Source: Longimicrobiales bacterium (GTDB lineage: Bacteria; Gemmatimonadota; Gemmatimonadetes; Longimicrobiales; Gaopeijiaceae). Taken from it: a stretch of DNA of 64,000 nucleotides. The stretch covers positions 36,202 to 100,201 of the forward strand of contig JANQDZ010000073.1 of NCBI GenBank assembly GCA_028278645.1, in the 5' to 3' direction. The notes below the pieces were generated by a model. It made no database searches, was not told the origin of the DNA, and worked only from the letters and a program-made list of their open reading frames with translations. This document shows, in pieces, positions 60,237 through 64,000 of this stretch. The position numbers and the translations under genes are program-made. Each line of letters begins with the position of its first letter. Position 1 is the stretch's first letter.

Positions 60237-62908
60237 TCCTCTTTCTTCCCGCTTCCACCGGCCTGAGCCTTCATATCCGCCAGCACGTTCATGGCCTCCA
60301 ACGGGGTCAGTTCTTCCACCTCCAGCTTCCTCAGCTGGGAGACCACAGGGTGCTCTTGGGCAAAGAGCGAAAGCTGGTGAGGAGGGGGCTCGGACGCCGG
60401 ACGATGGTCGCCACTCCGACCCAGTCCTTGCCCACCACCCGAATGGGTCCCCTCAAGCTCAGTCAGCAGTTCCCGGGCCCGATCGAGGAGCTCGGTTGGA
60501 AGACCGGCCAGACGTGCCACCTGGATGCCGTACGAGCGGTCCGCCCCACCGTCCTCTAGACGCCGAAGGAACACGATGTCCTCACCTACCTCCCGGACGG
60601 CGACATTCAGGTTTCGAACTTGCGGCAGCAAATCCCCGAGCTGCGTCAGCTCGTGGTAGTGGGTGGCGAAGATGGTTTTTGCCCCCACCCACTCGTGGAG
60701 ATGCTCCGTTACCGCCCATGCGATGGACACCCCATCATAGGTGGAGGTTCCCCTACCGATCTCGTCCAAGAGGATCAGGCTGGTGTCGGTCGCGCCGTGA
60801 ACGATGGCTGCCGTCTCGTTCATCTCGACCATGAACGTGGACTGGCCTCGAGCCAAAGAGTCGGAAGCGCCAACGCGGGTGAAGATCCTGTCACATACCG
60901 GGACCCGGGCGGAGGAAGCCGGCACAAACGCCCCGACCTGCGCCAGGAGCTGAATCAGGCCGATCTGCCTGAGGACAGTGCTCTTTCCGGCCATGTTTGG
61001 ACCGGTGAGGATGATGATCCTCCCATCCTCATCCATTCGGAGGTCGTTGGGGATGAACTCCTCCCGGGGCATCATGGTCTCCACCACGGGATGTCGTCCG
61101 CCCCGGATCTCGATCTCGAAGCCGGTATGGACCTCCGGCCGGACATATGCCCGATCCTGGGCGACTTCAGCGAACGTCACCAGGACGTCCACTTGCGCCA
61201 GTCGGCCCGCCGTGTCTTGAATCCTACCGACCTCAGCCGTCACCTGGTCACGAAGTCGACCGAAGATCTCGGTTTCCAGGGTCTGAATCCGGTCTTCGGC
61301 GCCGAAGACCTTCTCCTCCCACTCCTTCAGCTCGGGAGTGAAGTACCGCTCGGCGTTGGCTAGAGTCTGCTTTCGCACGTACTCGTCCGGCACTTTGCCC
61401 AGATTCGCCTTGGTCACCTCCAGGTAGTACCCGAAGACCCTGTTGAACCCGACCTTCAAAGACCCGATCCCGGTCCGCTCCCGCTCCCTGGCCTGCAGAC
61501 TCGCGATGAAGTCTCGGGCTCCGTCTCGGGCGGCTCTCAGGTCATCCAACTCGGAATCGAATCCAGACCGAATGACGCCACCGTCTTGGAGAGTGGGCGG
61601 AGTTTCCGGAGAAATCCCGGCGTCCAACAACTCCTCGAGGTCCGCCAGGAGATCCATCTCTCCCAAGAGGGAGGTGAGGACGGGAGCGTTGAGTTCTTCG
61701 CCAATCTTCTGGAATCCGGGAAGGCGAGAGAGGGATCTGGCCAAGCCCAACAGATCCCTGGGCCCCACACGTCCGGTTCCGACCTTACCGGCCAACCGTT
61801 CCAGGTCGGAGATTCCCTTGAACCCCTCTCGGAACTGCCGGCGTCTCGATGGATCGGAATACAGCTCATGGACCGCCTCCTGCCGCTCCCAAATCCCGGG
61901 GGCATCCACCAAAGGTCGGAGGATCCATTTACGAAGGAGGCGGGCACCCATGGCCGTCACCGAGTCGTCGAGAACGTCCAGGAGTGTCCCACCCTCTCCG
62001 GGCCGGATGGACTCCACCAGCTCGAGGTTTCGACGCGTCATGTCGTCGAGAAGCATGCTCGATCCGGACCGTAGAATCCGCGGATGGGAGAGGTGGTCCG
62101 CCCCCCCGGGCCGAATCTCCCGGACGTAGGCCAGCAGGGCCCCTGTAGATCGAACCAGGGGGCCATCGGCCTCGATGAAACCGAGGCCTTCCAAGGAGTG
62201 GACCCCATAGGCCCGCTCCACCTCTTCCCCGGCGAGCTTCTCGTCGAAAAGCCAATCCTCCCGGACCGTCAGAGGGAGTTTTCCTCCGGCCTCGGTCAGT
62301 CTGCTTTCCAGCTCCTCGGCATGGGCCCGGGGGATCAGGAGCTCGGACGGCTCCAGTCGGCCCAGCTCGTCGTCCAGCTCATCGGTACCGACTCCCTGGA
62401 CCTCCAAGGTTCCTGTGGAGAGGTCCATGGCGGCGAGCCCCCATGTGGCACCTTTCCCGCCCGGGTCGGTCCCTCCTCCGGCTTCCGCATCCCCGCCCCC
62501 GGCCAGACATACCAGGTAGTTGTTTCTCTTCGCCTGGAGGAGGTGGTCCTGGACGATGGTCCCGGGAGTGAGGGTTTCCACCACCTCCCTCCTCACGATC
62601 CCCTTGGCTTGGGCCGGGTCTTCCACCTGCTCACAGATGGCCACCCTTCGGCCCAGCTTCACCAGGCGCCCCAGGTACTCGTCGAGGGCTTTCACCGGGA
62701 TTCCCGCCAGAGGGACTCGGGCCGCTGCTCCGTTGTTTCGGGAGGTGAGGGTGAGGCCCAGGAGCTTGGAGCCTTCTTCAGCGTCTCCGAAGAAGAGCTC
62801 GTAAAAATCCCCCACCCGAAAGAACACCAGGGCGTCGCGGTGGCGGGATTTCACCTCCCGCCACTGCTGCATCAATGGAGTGTCTTCCGTCGGGGAAGCT
62901 GATGGCAT
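60233..62908 (-). CDS. mutS: DNA mismatch repair protein MutS
   Basis: The start at ATG 62908 (MPSASPTEDTPLMQQWREVK) gives 891 residues; the frame continues upstream without homology. The mismatch-reading motif is VFFRVGDFYELFFGDAEEGS (Phe-x-Glu), and the connector, lever and clamp domains follow. The ATPase has Walker A ILTGPNMAGKSTVLRQIGL, SLARGQSTFMVEMNETA and Walker B LLDEIGRGTSTYDGVSIAWA, then FATHYHEL. The tail carries the beta-clamp-type QLSLF motif and the C-terminal helices. mutL is not in the window. The 205-base gap before the next gene is divergent. Confidence 0.97.
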   Translation of the reverse strand: MPSASPTEDTPLMQQWREVKSRHRDALVFFRVGDFYELFFGDAEEGSKLLGLTLTSRNNGAAARVPLAGIPVKALDEYLGRLVKLGRRVAICEQVEDPAQAKGIVRREVVETLTPGTIVQDHLLQAKRNNYLVCLAGGGDAEAGGGTDPGGKGATWGLAAMDLSTGTLEVQGVGTDELDDELGRLEPSELLIPRAHAEELESRLTEAGGKLPLTVREDWLFDEKLAGEEVERAYGVHSLEGLGFIEADGPLVRSTGALLAYVREIRPGGADHLSHPRILRSGSSMLLDDMTRRNLELVESIRPGEGGTLLDVLDDSVTAMGARLLRKWILRPLVDAPGIWERQEAVHELYSDPSRRRQFREGFKGISDLERLAGKVGTGRVGPRDLLGLARSLSRLPGFQKIGEELNAPVLTSLLGEMDLLADLEELLDAGISPETPPTLQDGGVIRSGFDSELDDLRAARDGARDFIASLQARERERTGIGSLKVGFNRVFGYYLEVTKANLGKVPDEYVRKQTLANAERYFTPELKEWEEKVFGAEDRIQTLETEIFGRLRDQVTAEVGRIQDTAGRLAQVDVLVTFAEVAQDRAYVRPEVHTGFEIEIRGGRHPVVETMMPREEFIPNDLRMDEDGRIIILTGPNMAGKSTVLRQIGLIQLLAQVGAFVPASSARVPVCDRIFTRVGASDSLARGQSTFMVEMNETAAIVHGATDTSLILLDEIGRGTSTYDGVSIAWAVTEHLHEWVGAKTIFATHYHELTQLGDLLPQVRNLNVAVREVGEDIVFLRRLEDGGADRSYGIQVARLAGLPTELLDRARELLTELEGTHSGGGQGLGRSGDHRPASEPPPHQLSLFAQEHPVVSQLRKLEVEELTPLEAMNVLADMKAQAGGSGKKEE

Positions 62909-63113
62909 GAGTTCCACTCTGGGCACATTGCTCCGAGCCTCACCGAAGGAGGTCGGATTCAAAAACGAGAATGGCACAACGATACCGGCGGCTAGAACGA
63001 GGATCAACTGAGACGCCGAAAGAAGATGCTGCCGAAAAGATGTCTCTGCCGTTACTATGCACATTCCGGTTGTCCCAGCCCTCAAGCTTTTTAGTTGCTT
63101 CCCGGAGGTACCC

Positions 63114-63704
63114 ATGAGACGGAGGACTCTCGGTTCGTTTCTGGTGCTCGTGTTTTTTTTCGCCGCTTCAGGATCGGCCACGCCTGTCGAAGCCCAGGTG
63201 GAGGGGGCCGGCATGCCACCGGAAGACCCCGCCGGCACGCCACCGGCAGACCCCGCCGACGTCGAGTCGGTGGATGCCATTATCGCCGCTGTCTACGATG
63301 TGATCTCGGGGCCCGCCGGCCAGGCCAGGGATTGGGACCGGTGGCGATCTCTGTTCATTCCGGAAGCCCGGCTGATCTCCGTGCGCCGTACCGCCGACGG
63401 CACCAACACCTACAATGCTTTCTCTCCGGAGGACTACGTTCAGCAAAGCGGGGCCTTCCTGGAACAGAACGGCTTCTTTGAAGATGAAATCGGCCGCACC
63501 CAGGAGGAGTTCGGACCCGTAGTCCACCTTTTCAGCGCATATCAGTCGACGCGGACGCAGGAAGATGAGGAGCCTTTTGCACGGGGCATCAACTCCTTCC
63601 AGCTCTTCCACGATGGACACCGGTGGTGGGTGGTGAGCGTCTACTGGACATCGGAGGGCCCGGACCTGCCTATTCCGAAAAAGTATCTATCGGGCGGAGG
63701 TTAA
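63114..63704 (+). CDS. Secreted NTF2/SnoaL-like protein
   Basis: ATG 63114 has GGAGGT at good spacing (GGAGGTACCC-ATG); earlier in-frame codons lack one. The 196-residue protein has a signal peptide (MRRRTLGSFLVLVFFFAASG, cleavage near VEA-Q), a Pro/Asp linker with a repeated PPxDPAD unit, and an NTF2/SnoaL-like cone fold with ARDWDRWRSLFIPEARLISV and GINSFQLFHDGHRWWVVSVY near the end. No catalytic residues are obvious, and family members range from enzymes to binding proteins. It is read away from mutS. Confidence 0.82.
   Translation: MRRRTLGSFLVLVFFFAASGSATPVEAQVEGAGMPPEDPAGTPPADPADVESVDAIIAAVYDVISGPAGQARDWDRWRSLFIPEARLISVRRTADGTNTYNAFSPEDYVQQSGAFLEQNGFFEDEIGRTQEEFGPVVHLFSAYQSTRTQEDEEPFARGINSFQLFHDGHRWWVVSVYWTSEGPDLPIPKKYLSGGG
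63215..63262 (+). repeat. 24-bp tandem repeat in the linker of the NTF2-like protein
   Basis: Two adjacent 24-base units (63215-63238, 63239-63262) differ at two or three positions and encode PPEDPAGT and PPADPADV just after the signal peptide. Confidence 0.75.
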
Positions 63705-63822
63705 GGCCGACTGCTGCCGGGTAAATGGCAGGGTGGGCGCCGGTAGTCTTTGTCCCGGCCCGCACCCTGCTCCGCCGACCCCGTCACCCGGCGCTGAGCC
63801 CGGACGGACATGGTGCCGTGGG

Positions 63823-64000
63823 TCAACCCGGATCCAGGGCTTCCCAGGCTTCCGCCTCGACCTCCCAGGGGATGTCCCGATCGAACTTGAAGCGAGGGAC
63901 CCCGCCATGGGGTGAGATGGTGGGAGGCCGGGAGTTGCCAGACTGGGGTTTTCCCGGCGGTGCCCCGGCCACGACGTTACCCCGGGGTGTGAAGAACACG
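63823..64000 (-). CDS. C-terminal end of an unidentified minus-strand gene, partial
   Basis: The frame is open from the right edge to a TGA at 63825-63823 (about 58 residues). The end PRFKFDRDIPWEVEAEAWEA then LDPG looks like real coding sequence, but I do not recognise the family. The 118 bases between it and the NTF2-like stop show only GC-rich sequence without a clear terminator. Confidence 0.45.
   Translation of the reverse strand, partial: VFFTPRGNVVAGAPPGKPQSGNSRPPTISPHGGVPRFKFDRDIPWEVEAEAWEALDPG

Noticed and set aside
62909..63280. Upstream extension of mutS
   Set aside because: The extra residues show no MutS homology and run into the divergent promoter and the NTF2-like gene.

Overview
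The window is a gene-dense, high-GC bacterial chromosome segment with about 53 protein genes and no RNA gene, CRISPR array, insertion sequence or prophage that I can see. The organism is Gram-negative, as shown by an Omp85 protein with TamB, many lipoproteins, a TonB C-terminal domain and Lgt. The mix of a VPS10/Asp-box propeller, an S46 dipeptidyl peptidase, an SnoaL-like secreted protein, a rhomboid with a DUF6576-type tail and an acidic S16 extension suggests Gemmatimonadota or a close relative. That placement is inference from gene content only.

Almost everything reads on the minus strand. The plus-strand genes are suhB (11.8 kb), the muramidase/M14 pair (20.8-23.5 kb) and an NTF2-like protein (63.1 kb). 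From right to left: mutS with a TonB-C lipoprotein, ddl, rhomboid, S46 peptidase, an EF-G paralogue, yebC, then a run of about 23 kb with almost no gaps (51.9 to 28.7 kb): ruvC-ruvA-ruvB-queA-tgt-yajC-def-fmt-thiE-thiS-thiG-rsmB-PASTA-tlpA-ybbR-tsaD-lgt-phosphoesterase-small membrane protein-Omp85-tamB-M48 protease-racemase. Many junctions there are 4-base NTGA overlaps. After it come uvrA, a YbjN-like protein, pspA and a D-amino-acid aminotransferase.

The most interesting region is 13.3-24.3 kb, which I read as a peptidoglycan salvage locus. A divergent promoter region at 20.7-20.8 kb separates a minus-strand operon from a plus-strand pair. The minus-strand operon holds a NagZ-type GH3 lipoprotein, a GH3 protein fused to a serine-hydrolase (AmiE-like) domain, a sodium:solute symporter and a BadF/BadG-type sugar kinase. 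The plus-strand pair is a NamZ/DUF1343 exo-muramidase and an M14 carboxypeptidase-like lipoprotein. A D-amino-acid aminotransferase gene converges on the pair. Together they could strip muropeptides into GlcNAc, MurNAc and peptide outside the inner membrane, import the sugar with sodium and phosphorylate it. No murQ and no PTS component are visible.

The left end holds a conserved translation/secretion block (ffh-rpsP-rimM-trmD-rplS-rnhB) and purA, a DapA-family aldolase, pilT and trpS. It ends in a VPS10-type propeller gene cut by the window edge. Short tandem duplications recur at gene boundaries and in linkers (tgt start, yebC tail, ddl stop, ruvA leader, S46 and NTF2 linkers, S16 tail).
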